64,000 nucleotides of DNA from Eublepharis macularius (Eukaryota > Chordata > Lepidosauria > Squamata > Eublepharidae), in contig NC_072801.1 of assembly GCF_028583425.1 (NCBI RefSeq), positions 64,495,766-64,559,765 of the forward strand, written 5' to 3'. The first letter of the stretch is position 1; every line of letters starts with the position of its first letter. Below the pieces are notes generated by a model that saw only the letters and a list, made by a program, of their open reading frames with translations, had not been told where the DNA came from and did not search any database. Made by a program: the position numbers and the translations under genes. Positions 10,277-21,900 of the stretch are shown in pieces.

Positions 10277-11961
10277 TATTGCTCATAACAATATTAGAAG
10301 GTTTGTATTACAGCAGAACTGAGCTCTGATATCTCTTTTTAAAATTTATGTAGGTACTGCAGGAATAGGATAGCTGTATCAGGGAAAATGAGTAGGGGAC
10401 CAATATCAACAAAGGATCTCATACATCAAAGGGATATGAGTACCAAAGTTGCAAGAAAGGAGAAACTGGTAAGTACCAATTAATATAAAGTGTGAAAATG
10501 AGGGAAGGAGAGAATTCCTAGGAAGAAAATATCTCTCCCCATTACCCCTTCCCAAAAGTAAGAAAAATCATAATGATGGTAAGCCAATCAAATAACGTAT
10601 TTAGGATAAGCAGAGAAGCCACAGTATATCAAATGCTGAAAACCAGAATGTACATGCATAGCACTTACAGCTGTTGTGAACCTCATGAAACAGAAAGCAA
10701 ACCCACAAGGGCAGAATGTGTGTGAGAGAAAAGCAAAAGAATTTTTTAAAGTTGTGTATGTCAGAAGTTTCTGATTCAGGAAGCAAATAACTAAGGGCTG
10801 TTTAATGAACTTTTGCATATGATTTAGGATCTCTTAGCCAGTAAAGAATGCTTAGTAGTTGGCTGCTGCTAACAGATAGCCTTTCTTGTATTTAGCACTT
10901 CAGTGGCAAGGAAACTGTATTCTCCCATATGTATTTTGTTGCTGGAAAAAGGCTATTCTTCCCCAACTCCTCTATCCATACCTCCTGAAACTCTTTTGGG
11001 TTCTGCACCTATTGGGCTATACCCATGATATCAATGGTGAGCTTTGCTTTAAAAGAAAGAAGATTGGCAGCTACCAGAGTGGGTGCATACTTTACCACAG
11101 CATACTTTACCATACTTTACCAGAGTGGGTGCATATACAACAGCAAGCCGCTTGACTACTTTTACATTATACTGTGGTGCCTTTGAATTATTCAGTGTTA
11201 TATATCTGGTGTTGAAGCCGCCCCCGAGGAGGTCCCTCTGGACGAAACATCAGGTCACCTGCTGGCCCTGAATGTTGGGCAGATGGGCGATGTCTTGGGC
11301 GATCTGTGTGTATTTCACACCACCTGTAAAATAAGCAGCATACCATAAGTATATTCAAACTAAGAATGCTTTCTCTATACAAGTTTCTATACAAATTGGA
11401 TACTTACCTGAGGGATACTTACTTTCGACATCCATTCTGGATCTTCACTGTACCTGTTGAATGAACTGGCAGTTACGCTACACAGGAGACTTTTGTTTTG
11501 ATCCTGGGATGTTCGAAATGGAGCACCTATTGAGTACTTATTGCACCTAAATTTTGTTGGTTTCCTTATGCTCAGACATCAATGAAAGCATGTGGCCCGT
11601 TCTCAAAGTGGCTGAACTGCCATTTCCTTTCAAAAGGAACTGAAACCATCCAGGGATCAGCAAGGTCACACCAGTTTTGCTGAATATTATGGTATGTTCA
11701 TTAATATTTTTAACATCATTTGCAGTAGCTGCTGTTGTTAATAGTAACTGGCTGTCATTTCAACCTGCTTGAATCCCTAATCCAAGCTTGTTAGCCAAAA
11801 CTTTATGTGGCAGTTATATATAGATGCTGAACAGACCAATACATTTGGGATGATTTGAAACAAAACAAACCTCTGTTGCTTCCACACAAAGGTTTTGCTC
11901 CCAGTTTCCTCCCTCAAACTGTAGAGGCTTTCCTGTGTCATGGCTGTCTCATCCAGTCATG
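10277..11961. other. Intergenic sequence, mostly without recognised features
   Basis: The only structure seen is a short direct repeat at about 11079-11134 (ACCAGAGTGGGTGCATA twice, with CATACTTTACCA in tandem between). A possible Penelope-like word, GACGAAACATCAGG, lies near 11233. No gene is supported. Confidence 0.4.
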
Positions 11962-11969
11962 CTCTTTCT

Positions 11970-12229
11970 CAGGGCTTTTCTTCTGGGAAAAGAGGTGGTG
12001 GAATTCAGTGGGTTGCCCTCGGAGAAAATGGTCACATAGCTGGTGGCCCCGCCCCCTGATCTCCAGACAGAGGGGAGTTTAGATTGCCCTCTGTGCCGCC
12101 AAGCGGCGTGGAGGGCAATCTAAACTCCCCTCTGTCTGGAAATCAGGGGGCGGGGCCACCAGCCATGTGACCGTTTTCAAGAGGTTCCGGAACTCCGTTC
12201 CACCGCGTTCCCCCTGAAAAATCACCCTG
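11970..12229. mobile_element. Non-autonomous hAT-like fold-back element
   Basis: Perfect 8-bp duplication CTCTTTCT at 11962-11969 and 12230-12237. It has CAGGG...CCCTG ends and long palindromic arms around GATTGCCCTCTGTGCCGCC. Confidence 0.9.
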
Positions 12230-12886
12230 CTCTTTCTACTGCAGGTTTCCCCAAACCTGTTCTAGGACAATTCTTACCTGCCAGATTCTACCCAAGGCGG
12301 ATTTGGGGGAAGCATGGATGGGAAGTGGCCCTTTCTTCCACTTTCAGAGCTCTCAACAATTCTACGTCACCATGAGAGGGAGCTGAGCAGGTCAGATGCT
12401 GCCAACGGGGAAGTGATGACATGGCTTCCGCACCTTCACCTAAAACCAACAGCATTTTGGCTCTGGGTAACGGATTGCTTGAGCTTTGCAACCTCAGCAC
12501 CTGTCTGAAAAGGGAACAGAATCCTTCCACTTCCTTCTTCTTCCTACCACTTCTGTAGATAGATAAGAAAACAGGAGATACGTAATCACTGTTTCAGTAT
12601 TTCTTTCCCTTTGTCTATGGGTTGCTTTACATGTTTGAAGGTGGCAAATGCCTCCTCCTCTGCAGTAAAATTGTATACATAATTTAAATAACAGTTAATA
12701 ACACTCAGATCTGCTACCAGAAGCAACAGCCTTGCTTTGATTAGCCATAGGGCTGGACCTGTGTGGTGGCATGATCAAAATTGCCTTAACATGATGTGGG
12801 ATGGGAGGGAAGGGTTTACAGAAAGAATTGAGTGAGTGGGTGTTGTTGGTGACACCTGATAAATGAGTTGCCAACTGGCCAAGGGT

Positions 12887-12963
12887 GGGGGAAGTCCTTT
12901 AGTAGAAGGAAATGGCAGTTGAATGGCAGGGGAAGTCCTTTAGTAGAAGGAAATGGCAGTTGA
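12887..12963 (+). repeat. Two-copy tandem repeat
   Basis: GGAAGTCCTTTAGTAGAAGG followed by AAATGGCAGTTGAA occurs twice in a row, separated by a few bases. Confidence 0.85.
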
Positions 12964-12984
12964 AGCTTTTCATGGCATGGAGCT

Positions 12985-13427
12985 ACATAACAAAGTCCCC
13001 ACCAAGCAGCTGAAGCCAGGGTTTAAATGCCCCTTTCTGTGCCACTATGCAGTGGCACGGAAAGGGGCATTTAAGCCCCACCGACTTGCCTCCACAGCCT
13101 GGCGGGGAAGTCTTCGCCAAGCAGCTGAAGCTGAGGTCTAAATGCCCCTTTCTGTGCCGCTGCACAGTGGTATGGAAAGGGGCATTTAAACCCCACTGAC
13201 TCCCCTGGGCTGCCTGGAAGGGAGGTTCCTGCCAAGCTGTTGAAGCTTGGGGGTTTAAAATTTAAAGAGCCCCTTGCAGCGGAGCCCTGTCCAGGCCCGG
13301 GAGCGCATGCGCACTTTGCACGCACGTGTGTAGTGGCAGGGTAGCCACCTCCTGCGGGGAATTGCCCCAGGTGCTGGCAACCACTACCCTGAGTTCCACC
13401 ACCTGTTTCCCCAGAAAAAAAGCCCTG
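12985..13427. repeat. Tandem palindromic units ending in a hAT-like terminus
   Basis: Two units of about 120 bp each contain GGGGCATTT inverted against AAATGCCCC around a GTGCCACT-type loop. They are followed by a G+C-rich segment and a hAT-like terminus (CCAGAAAAAAAGCCCTG) ending at 13427. The other end and a target duplication were not found, so this may be a rearranged element. Confidence 0.5.
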
Positions 13428-13928
13428 CTCAAGCGGATTCTATAACTAATGGAAAACTTTGGGATAGATGAACCCAAACCCATACAACTCTTTGAAGATA
13501 ATCAAGGATGCATAATTTTGCAAAGAATCAGATCAAGAACTAAGCACACAGACATAAAGAATCACATAATAAGAAACATGCAAGAAGAAGGGCTTGTTGA
13601 GTTACAGGATTGTCCTACAGAAGAAATGCTTGCAGATGTTCTCACCAAGCCACTTGCCAAAGAGAAGTTTGAAAGTCTATGTGAGAAGATGAATCTTGTG
13701 GACTTTGTACACTAGACCTTGAGAGGGGGTGTTGGAAGTAGCAATGCCTGGTGTACAAGAAGGAAGAAGAGAAGAAGACCCTTCCATACATGGGGCAGCA
13801 ATGATCAGTTATATAGGAATCTGAGGGCAGCACCTCTATTCTCTGTGAAGTGTTATTTCCTTGTCTTCTCCTATTGGGCTAAACAGGGCAATATCCTCCT
13901 TCTCCTCTCTCCTCTCTGAGCGCACTCT

Positions 13929-14348
13929 GGCCGTTTTCACACTGGCTGATTCCAGATGACTAACCTTAAGGCGCTTCATGCCGCCCTCTTCCAGATCGCG
14001 ACGGGGAAAATGCGAAATATCGCGTTTCCTCGTGCGAGTTTTGCGTGACGACGCGCAAAACTTGCGCGAGGAAACGCGATATTTCGCATGTTCCCTGTCG
14101 CGATCCGGAAGAGGGCGGCATGAAGCGCCTTAAGGTTAGTCATCTGGAATGGGCCACTGTCTATAAATCTCTCGAGACTCACAGAAGGCTGCCGGCTTCC
14201 TCGTGCGATTTTTAACACCATCTGATTACAAAACGCCGTAAATCACTGTTTGTGGCATTTTGTAAACAGATGGCGGCAAAAATCGCAGGAGAAAGCTGGC
14301 AGCCTTCCGTGAGTCTCGTGCAGATTTATAGACAGTGTGAAAACGGCC
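13929..14348. mobile_element. Outer palindromic GGCC-ended MITE, split by a second MITE
   Basis: Termini are GGCCGTTTTCACACT and its reverse complement, flanked by TCT on both sides (3-bp target duplication). Its left arm is interrupted after 15 bases by the inner element. It is probably PIF/Harbinger-like on ends and duplication size; the family is not confirmed. Confidence 0.75.
13944..14155. mobile_element. Inner palindromic MITE nested in the outer one
   Basis: Arms of about 100 bp begin GGCTGATTCCAGATGAC and read back as GTCATCTGGAATGGGCC. ACT at 13941-13943 and 14156-14158 is the 3-bp duplication. Removing one ACT and the insert restores the outer arm as seen on its right side, so the order of insertion is clear. 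Confidence 0.82.
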
Positions 14349-14606
14349 TCTCTCTTGATATGTAGTTAGACAGCAGCTATCTCTTTATCTCCTCTTTACT
14401 ATCAGATATGTAGTTCCTAAACAAACTCTTTTTACATCTTTAAACCAGTATTGCGTATCTACCGCTATTTATTTGGCACTCTGCCAACAAAGATATCCAT
14501 AAAATCTGGATGGTTGCTATGTGGGCGGGGTTAGCCTGCTGCCACTCTTCCGGGGAGGAAATGGGTGTGAAAATGAGGGTTGAAGGGGAAAATCCTAACC
14601 TTACAT

Positions 14607-14775
14607 AGGGTTGCCAGCAGGGCTGGAGAAAAAGTGTCCAGTTCTTTGAACAGAAGCTTAAAGTGAGGAAGTGGGAAACTGAATATTTTCATGGTGTGGT
14701 GGTAAGTAACATCCAATTAAACTTCTATGAAAGGGACAATGTGTTATTTTTTCTTCAGGCAGTTGGCAACTCTAG
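14607..14775. repeat. GTTGCCA-ended repeat upstream of the integrin gene
   Basis: It runs from AGGGTTGCCAGCAGGGC to GCAGTTGGCAACTCTA and is related to 7538-7698. It lies 300-460 bp upstream of the integrin ATG and contains GAGGAAGT at 14665-14672, a possible PU.1/ETS site. Confidence 0.6.
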
Positions 14776-14978
14776 CCCTGAGTGTTATAATTTCTTTTAT
14801 TTCGCAACCGTGAGGAGGATGAAGCCCTGCCTTTAACGCCTCTGACCACACTTCAACATTTTTGTAATTTATCCTCCCCCTCTCGTAGTCACTCTGTTTA
14901 ATTCTGCCTCCACCCTCTCAGCTGGACTTTCTTGTCAGTCCCTGTGTGAGAGAAACACCCTCAGTCTATGAAAACAGC

Positions 14979-14986
14979 TATATAAA
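14979..14986 (+). promoter_or_regulatory. Candidate TATA box of the integrin alpha gene
   Basis: TATATAAA lies 83-90 bases upstream of the start codon at 15069, which would place transcription start near 15010 and give a 5' UTR of about 60 bases. This is a position-based inference only; mammalian myeloid integrin promoters are usually described as TATA-less. Confidence 0.4.
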
Positions 14987-15068
14987 TTGTCTTCAGAGCA
15001 GTTCTTTTAAGCCTGTTTGTTTCCTTGTCTTCTGAGGCAACCTGCCCCATACCTAAAAGCTACCAGGC

Positions 15069-18000
15069 ATGGACCTTCTGCTGCTGCTGCTTCTTTACCT
15101 GGGTGCAGGTAAGTGACAGCAGAAAGGGAAGCAGCCCAGGGTGTGAGCTGGGCGGGTGGGGAGGCGTTTCTCTTTCAAGTTTTGTAGCGTCTGGCTTTTT
15201 TAAACCCTAGCCCAAACCAAAAAGAAAAGTATCTCTTTCTAATCGGATGTGTCTGGGTGAAATAGATCCCGAAATAAACCACAGATTTAAAGGGGAGGGG
15301 GAGACTATATTGAGCATGTCACCAGCTGCCAAGTAAACAATATCAACCCTTTTATTTTGGTGAGGCAACAAAGAAAAGGAATAGAACAACAGTAAAGACA
15401 CCAGGAAGAAAACAGATTAAAATTAAGACAATCGAATTGTATCGGTTTCACTTGCATTGCATTTGAAGGTAAAAATTCCTCCAACATCATCACAGCCTAG
15501 ATTGCAGTTTACCAAAAAAAAAAAATTACCAAGTGGTGGGAAGAGAGCGTGAAGCACCCTCAGAGCAATTTGACCTTAAGGCAGTATGGAGTTGCAGAAG
15601 ATTGAAAACAAAGCTTTGGCTATATTCCCCGTACTTCTCTGGGTCGGTTTGACCCCAGCATTTAGTTAAAGGATTTTAATAAGCATCTTGGTCAGACACA
15701 TGAAAATACATTTTATTACAAAGTCCAGTTGTAAAACAAGGAACAATGGCAGCCATTTTTTTTTTCTTTTATGGCTCTTCCCAGTCCCCCAACTCTGGTT
15801 CTGCAAAAGGAATATTTTTAAAAACGTCCTGTTATTCCTTTTCACCTTAGTTAACTTAGTTTATCGTTTGGGACAAATTGGCTCTTTCTGCAATTCCTGT
15901 GCTCTCTCAATTGCACACACAAGACAATTCATGTCCTACTCATAATAAAACTGATCCCCATCCAGAGAGGGAAACCAAAGTGCTGCACCCTGCAAAAGTA
16001 AAATGGGAAGAATTTAGTTGGGAGCCAGGCAAATTTTCCACCTTTTCAAGAGGTGGGGGAGGCTGGCTCTGCTTTTAAACTGCAAACTGTTGAGGAAATT
16101 ATAGGAGCTACATTTTAATTTTAACAAGCAAATCTGAAAAAGCACAATGTGCTTCCAACTTCTGACCTCCAGATAGTTTTAGCTCCATTATAGAAAGGCA
16201 TTTTGTGTTAGATCCAGCCAACTTTGGGGCGGGCCTGTATCTTGCACAATTTCCCTTCTCAGTACAGACCCCATCCTGCAAGGCTTTGCCACCCAAGTCA
16301 TGTGATCTCTGACAAAGCCCTTTGGGTGGCCACAGCTGGAAAGCTTGTGGGATCCAACTTGTTCTTTCTTCCCTGGCATGTGATATTTAGCACTTAAGGA
16401 CAGATCTGGGATCTGAGCCTTGATTCAAACTGAATCCTACTGAGAAATGGTGGTAGTTTTGCCTTAACAAATGTGGAGTAGTTAAAGGGGCTAATAAATG
16501 TGGTGATGGGGGGGCAGTTGTATGTAAGAGATATGAGAATTAGGATGCACAGTGAGGACTTTTTTCATTCTGGCAGTGCTAGCACCGTGCTGTGGATTCA
16601 ACGTGGACGTGGAGCTGCCAGCTGCCTTCCGGTTGCCAACCCAGAGCTTTGGGAGGAGCGTGGCCCAAATTGGGGATGTGTAAGAGGAAACTGGTGCTGG
16701 ATGATGTGTGTGTGGGGGGGGGGGAAGCTGAAATGAAATAGTAACAAAAATAGTAACAGAACCCCTGAATGCTCCATGGGAAGGCTCCTTTTTCACCCCA
16801 AGCCAGGCCTCCAAGTACTCCCAATATTTCCTCCCACCTACCCCTTGTGCTCCAGTCCGACCCTTCCCAAGGCAGTCCTGCCATGTTGGACTTCCCTGTC
16901 AGAACAGTGACACAGCCCCACATTTTCTCTGAATCCTTTGGCATAAGCTGGCATTGGTCCTCCTCAGGGCTTTTTTTCTAGGAAAAGAGGTGGTGGAACT
17001 CAGTGGGTTGCCCTCGGAGAAAATGGTCACATGGCTGTTGGCCCCGCCCCCTGATCTCCAGACAGAGGGGAGTTGAGATTGCCCTCCACACCGCTCCAGC
17101 GGCGCAGAGGGTGATCTCAACTCCCCTCTGCCTGGAGATCAGGGGGCGGGGCCACCAGCCATGTGACCATTTTCAAGAGGTTCCGGAACTCCGTTCCCCC
17201 GCGTTCCCCCTGAAAAAAAGCCCTGGTTCTCCTCATTCAAAGGAAGCTGAAGCAAATATAACTGCATTTGTTCATTCTCATGTGTCTCTTCTCTTAGCAT
17301 CCTATTTGTCTGCTATTCTGTTGGTTTGGTGCTCCATAGGGTTGCCAACCTCTGGAGTGTGGGGGGGCTGGAGTTCTCCCAGACTGACCTCCAAACTATA
17401 GTTCCCCTGGAGGAAATGGCAGTGTCATAAGGTGGACTCTATGGCATCTCTGCCCCCAAATCTCCAGAAATTTCCCAACCTCTGGCAGGCAGAGACTTTT
17501 CTTTCTTTTGCTTTGCACCATCGGCATTGACAGCACTGTGCAAAGGCCAATACTCCTGTCTGTTCTCCCCTCCCAGGATACTTGTCGGGGCCCCATTCCA
17601 GATGGGTCAAGTGAATGAGACGGGCAAACTCTACCAGTGCACCTACCGCACAGGTGCCTGCACAGAGATTAGCATCCGAAGTAAGTGACCGTGACGTTCC
17701 TGGTGAAATGGGTCCTCTCCGGAAGTTGTACCTCACTGAAAGGGAGAGCAGGGAGGCCAGGACTCCTGGGTTCCCCGTCCCATTCACGGAGATGAGTCAG
17801 TCTGCTAGTGAGTCCCGGATGCTGTGGGGTGGGAGTGGGCGTTTTGTAGAAACAGAGGACTGTGAGAAGCTATGTGAGAAGTGAGATCATCTTGGAGGAA
17901 GTGAGAATAATAAGGTTCTGGTGTTTTCCTGAGAGGAAGAGGGGAGCTCAGTTGGTTATGGCCCTGGAACTGAGGCCAAGAGACAGAGCAATTCTAGGCA

Positions 18001-18923
18001 AAGCTGTGCCCTTCTAAATCCATTGAAATCAGTGGGCTTACTTCTGATGTAACTTTGGCCATTTCTGCACGGCTTACCTCAGCCCGGAACGCTGCGCAAC
18101 TTGCCGAAAAAAACACGGAAGATCGCATTTTCTCTTGTGAGTTTTGTGCAAGAGAAAACACAATCTTCTGCGTTTTTTTCCGCATGTTGCGCAGCGTTCC
18201 GGGTTGAGGTAAGCCGTGCAGAAACGGCCTTTGTTTAGGATGAGATGAAGAACTTTTGAACTCTTTCCAAAGACCTGGAAAAGCTGATGACTTGACAGGA
18301 AGTATTTGGAGTTAGTTCCTAATTTTTATTTAGATTGTAAAAACTTGGGGACAGGGACTTGAGTTTTTAAAAATAAATAAATTATGATGTAAAGTAACAA
18401 GTATACTGCAGGCTTCATTTATAATAGAATAATTTTGGTGTATATTTCTCTCCCCTTTCAGGACCTGCAGATGCCGTCAATATGTCTCTTGGCTTTTCCT
18501 TGGCTGTCCAGAATTCTCAGGTTCTAGTATGTAGATCCGTAATGACTCCTAAACAAAAAGTGCAGGATCATAACTACTGGGTTTAAGGTGTGGGTTAGTC
18601 TAGGATTCACTCAAGCCACATTCAAAGTGCTTGTATTTAACCTTTAAGACCCTGAATGGGTTGGGCTTGTGGTGCCGTTTTTGAACCAAGGTATTCTAAC
18701 CCACAAATATAGGGGCATTTTATCCTTTTAAAGTACAGCAATTGAGAGATACGTTTTCTTAGGGGATGTGCCTGCTGCCTTCATCCTTCCTGTCCGTCTT
18801 CTTTCAAGGTGTGTGGCCCCACAGTGCCCCGGGCCTGCGGGAGGAACATGTACCTGAACGGCTATTGTTTCCTCCTGGATCAGAATCTCCAGCAGCGCCA
18901 ACACTTTCCAGAGACCTTGCCAG
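15069..18923 (+). CDS. ITGAM/ITGAX-like: Integrin alpha exons 1-5: signal peptide and start of the propeller
   Basis: Exons: 15069-15108, 16577-16679, 17577-17680, 18462-18526, 18809-18923. Exon 1 encodes [13 protein letters not shown], a clear signal peptide core; the mature chain probably starts at Phe21 (FNVDVE, compare FNLDTE in ITGAM). Exon 3 carries ILVGAPFQM, the first FG-GAP blade motif, and exon 4 [12 protein letters not shown]. Exon 5 holds [12 protein letters not shown], matching the CGPTVHQTC region of ITGAM. The introns contain one hAT-like copy (16965), one AGGGTTGCCA copy (17338) and one GGCC palindrome (18057). Confidence 0.93.
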
Positions 18924-21900
18924 GTGAGACCCAAACTTGAGGGTGAAAACAGACCAAAAAAGGAAAAAAAGAGAAACCCCACAGAAAACTGGGGAATGCA
19001 AATATGAGGATCCTAGGATTTGGACAGCAAATCAGGGCTGTTTCTGCACATCCTAAAAATAGTGCAACACTCGCCAAATGCTGGGGGTTTCTTTGCATGA
19101 TTTCTGACGTCACCCATTTTCCAAATGGATACGGGAAGTTATGATTCTGTTTTTGTAGCACCGTCATGTTGAAATGGCCCAGGCAATGTCATGGATGCAG
19201 AATATCTCACAATATTTGTCTAAATAGCCTGCTCCTGGACTATTTTAATGATTTTTTAAAAAAATATTGTTAATTTTATGTATTTTTTAATGTTGTTAGC
19301 CGTCCTGAGCCCATCTGTGGGGAGGGCGGGGTATAAATCGAATTAAATAAATAAATATGGTTTCTAGGAGTAGGAGGTGAAAGAACTTCTTTTCAGAACA
19401 GTTTTCTGTTTTGAAAAGGTTTATTTTTATTTTTTTAAAATATTTTTAGTCCTCATGGTTGCAAGCAGGGCTGAGTGTGAAAATACACTTCAGTACTTTA
19501 GGGATGGAAAAGGAGTGAAGACAGACATATACAGCTGGAGTAGTTAGCCTGCTATAGATCTGCAGTCAGACTTGTTGGACAGGTGTACAAAGTTGTGAAC
19601 TTATTCAAGCCCAAGAGCAACCAGTTCTTATGGCTTCCAGGACAATTTGCTGTTCGGAGGGGTGAGCGCCTAGCCCAGCAATCCCCAGTTTGACCCCCAT
19701 GGATGCTGCAGTGCCCACCAGTCTGCTACTGGGCACATGATTGCTTCTTTTGGGGATAAAATCCAAACAGTCTTGAATGAAACATGAAAAAACCCCAGGA
19801 AGCTCCAGGCCTTTTCTAGCAAAGTGCAAAGCTCCCACCAAGCAGGTATGTCACAGTCATGTGTCCTCAGCTGGGCCATAGACTATGACACACACATTGG
19901 ATAGTACACTTTCAATGCATGTTAGCAATTCTGTTACCCTAATGAGTGGGTATCCTTGTGAGTTGGGGAATTGGCATTAAAGGAGACGCAGTGAGAGGAG
20001 GTAACTGGGAAATCTCCACCTGGTAAGAGAAAACCTCTAATTAAAAGCAAGACTAAAAAAATCTGAAGGTGGAGGCATAGAGCCAAGCTACAAGTGATGA
20101 ATGACACTGGCTGGGCAAGTGAACAGACTCACGTGTATTCCTCCCTGTTCACTCCCCATTCACTTGCTCTCCACTTGATCAAGTAGAGCGCAAGTGGAGG
20201 GCAAGTGAACAGGGAGGAATACACATGTTCACTTGCCAGGCCAGTGTCATTCGTCACTTGTAGCTTGGCTCACAGAGAGCAGGGCTTAAGAGGCAGATCT
20301 TAACTGGCAGGCTGGAGAGTACAAGAGGAGACGGTCCTTCAGGTTCCCTGTCTCCAAGCCATTTAGGGCCTTAATGGTAAGAACCAGCACTTTGACTGCA
20401 TATGGATAAGATGGGGAGTGTCATTGAAGGGCAGCAAAGACTGGGTACCCTGTGATTGTATGCCTGTTCTGCCCCCAGAATGCACTTCCCACCCGACAGA
20501 CATTGTGTTCTTGATTGATGGCTCAGGCAGCATTGACCGCGGAGACTTTGAAAGGATGAAGATGTTTGTTTCTAACGTCATCACAAGGTTGTCTGGCAGG
20601 AACACGCTGGTAATGGACACTTGGAAGGTTGCCATGCTATAGATTTATCCTGTGCTGATCTGCTTCCTGGGACTGAAATGGGGTATCAGCTCTCCCATGT
20701 GTGCCTCTGCTGCTCATAGTGGCTGCTGGCGAATTTCCCCCATGATTAATACTAATGTCAACACACTGCCTCTGCTCCCTTGTTCCCCTGAGACCCCTTG
20801 AAAACTGAAATCACACCGCAGATAAGCTGGATTCATGCTTTTGCCTCCTGGCTGCATCCACACTAGTTGTCTATACAAATTTCAAAGAAAACTTTGTCCT
20901 TCCGAAATCTGCATGTGGAAATGATAGTGTTTAAACACTCCTTACTGCATTCCCTGTCCAATGGTGTACAGAGCACACTTTGGCAGCAAGGAGTGGTTAT
21001 GCGCTTTTAGTGCAGCGCCATGCCAAGGAAGGGTTGCCTCCGAGTGCATGGTGAGAATGAAACCAGTTCTCTGTTTGTTTTGGACAGTGGACTGTGAGAG
21101 AAACAGGCCCCATGAGAGGAAATTGCACTATGGCCACATGTAAGCAGCTTATCTTGCATGAATGCATGTGTACAAAGAAGCTGCAAATGGCAGTGGCTTC
21201 CCAACACATTATCATGGCAGGTGCCCACACAATGTACAGGAGCACAGAATTGGTAATGTGCCCCTTGCCCCGAAGTAAGACTTGAAATGAATTTGGGGGT
21301 GGGGGGACTTCTTGAGCCATTTTTCTTAGCTCAGATTTACTTGCACAGTCTACATCTAATGCTGATATTTGCAGTAAGCTTCCAGTTATGGATAGTTTGG
21401 GGCCAACAGAGAAAGGGTGTTCCAAATCAGCATGCATGCTCCCCCTATCCATTGGACCATCTGTTTAAATGTGATGTCAATCTGCTCACAGAAGTCCCTG
21501 ACTAACCCTCTTTTCTTCTTCTGCATGTCAGTTTGCCCTCATGCAGTTTTCAGATGCTTTCAAGGAACACTTTGATTTCAGAGATCAAAACCCAGCAAGA
21601 CTTGTGATGGATGTTGAGAAGATTGGCGGATGGACCTACACAGCCACTGCCATCCACAAAGTTGTGTATGTCCTTCAAAACCATTTCTCCATGGACGAAT
21701 TTGGTATCCTCTCTTCTTATCTTTCTACTTGTTTCTTCTGTCTTTCTTCCTTCTTTATGTTCTTGGTGTTCAGCCAATGGAATTGCTGTGTCATACTCCC
21801 TTTTCTTTTCAAGGAAGGAGCTATTCATCCCACACAAAGGGTCCCGGAGTGGAGCCACCAAGATTCTTATTGTGATTACAGATGGGGAGAAAAAGAGAGA

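Larger units (their letters stand above)
13428..14489 (+). mobile_element. Ty1/copia LTR retrotransposon fossil: 3' end of pol plus 3' LTR
   Basis: The frame at 13449-13715 reads LFEDNQGCIILQ...TKHTDIKNHIIR...LADVLTKPLAKEKF, the RNase H end of a Ty1/copia polyprotein. A purine tract and an LTR from TGTTGG (about 13730) to CCAACA (about 14489) follow. The LTR is enlarged by two nested palindromic insertions (13929-14348). It is a broken fragment: the rest of the element and the 5' LTR are absent. It is probably old. Confidence 0.8.
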
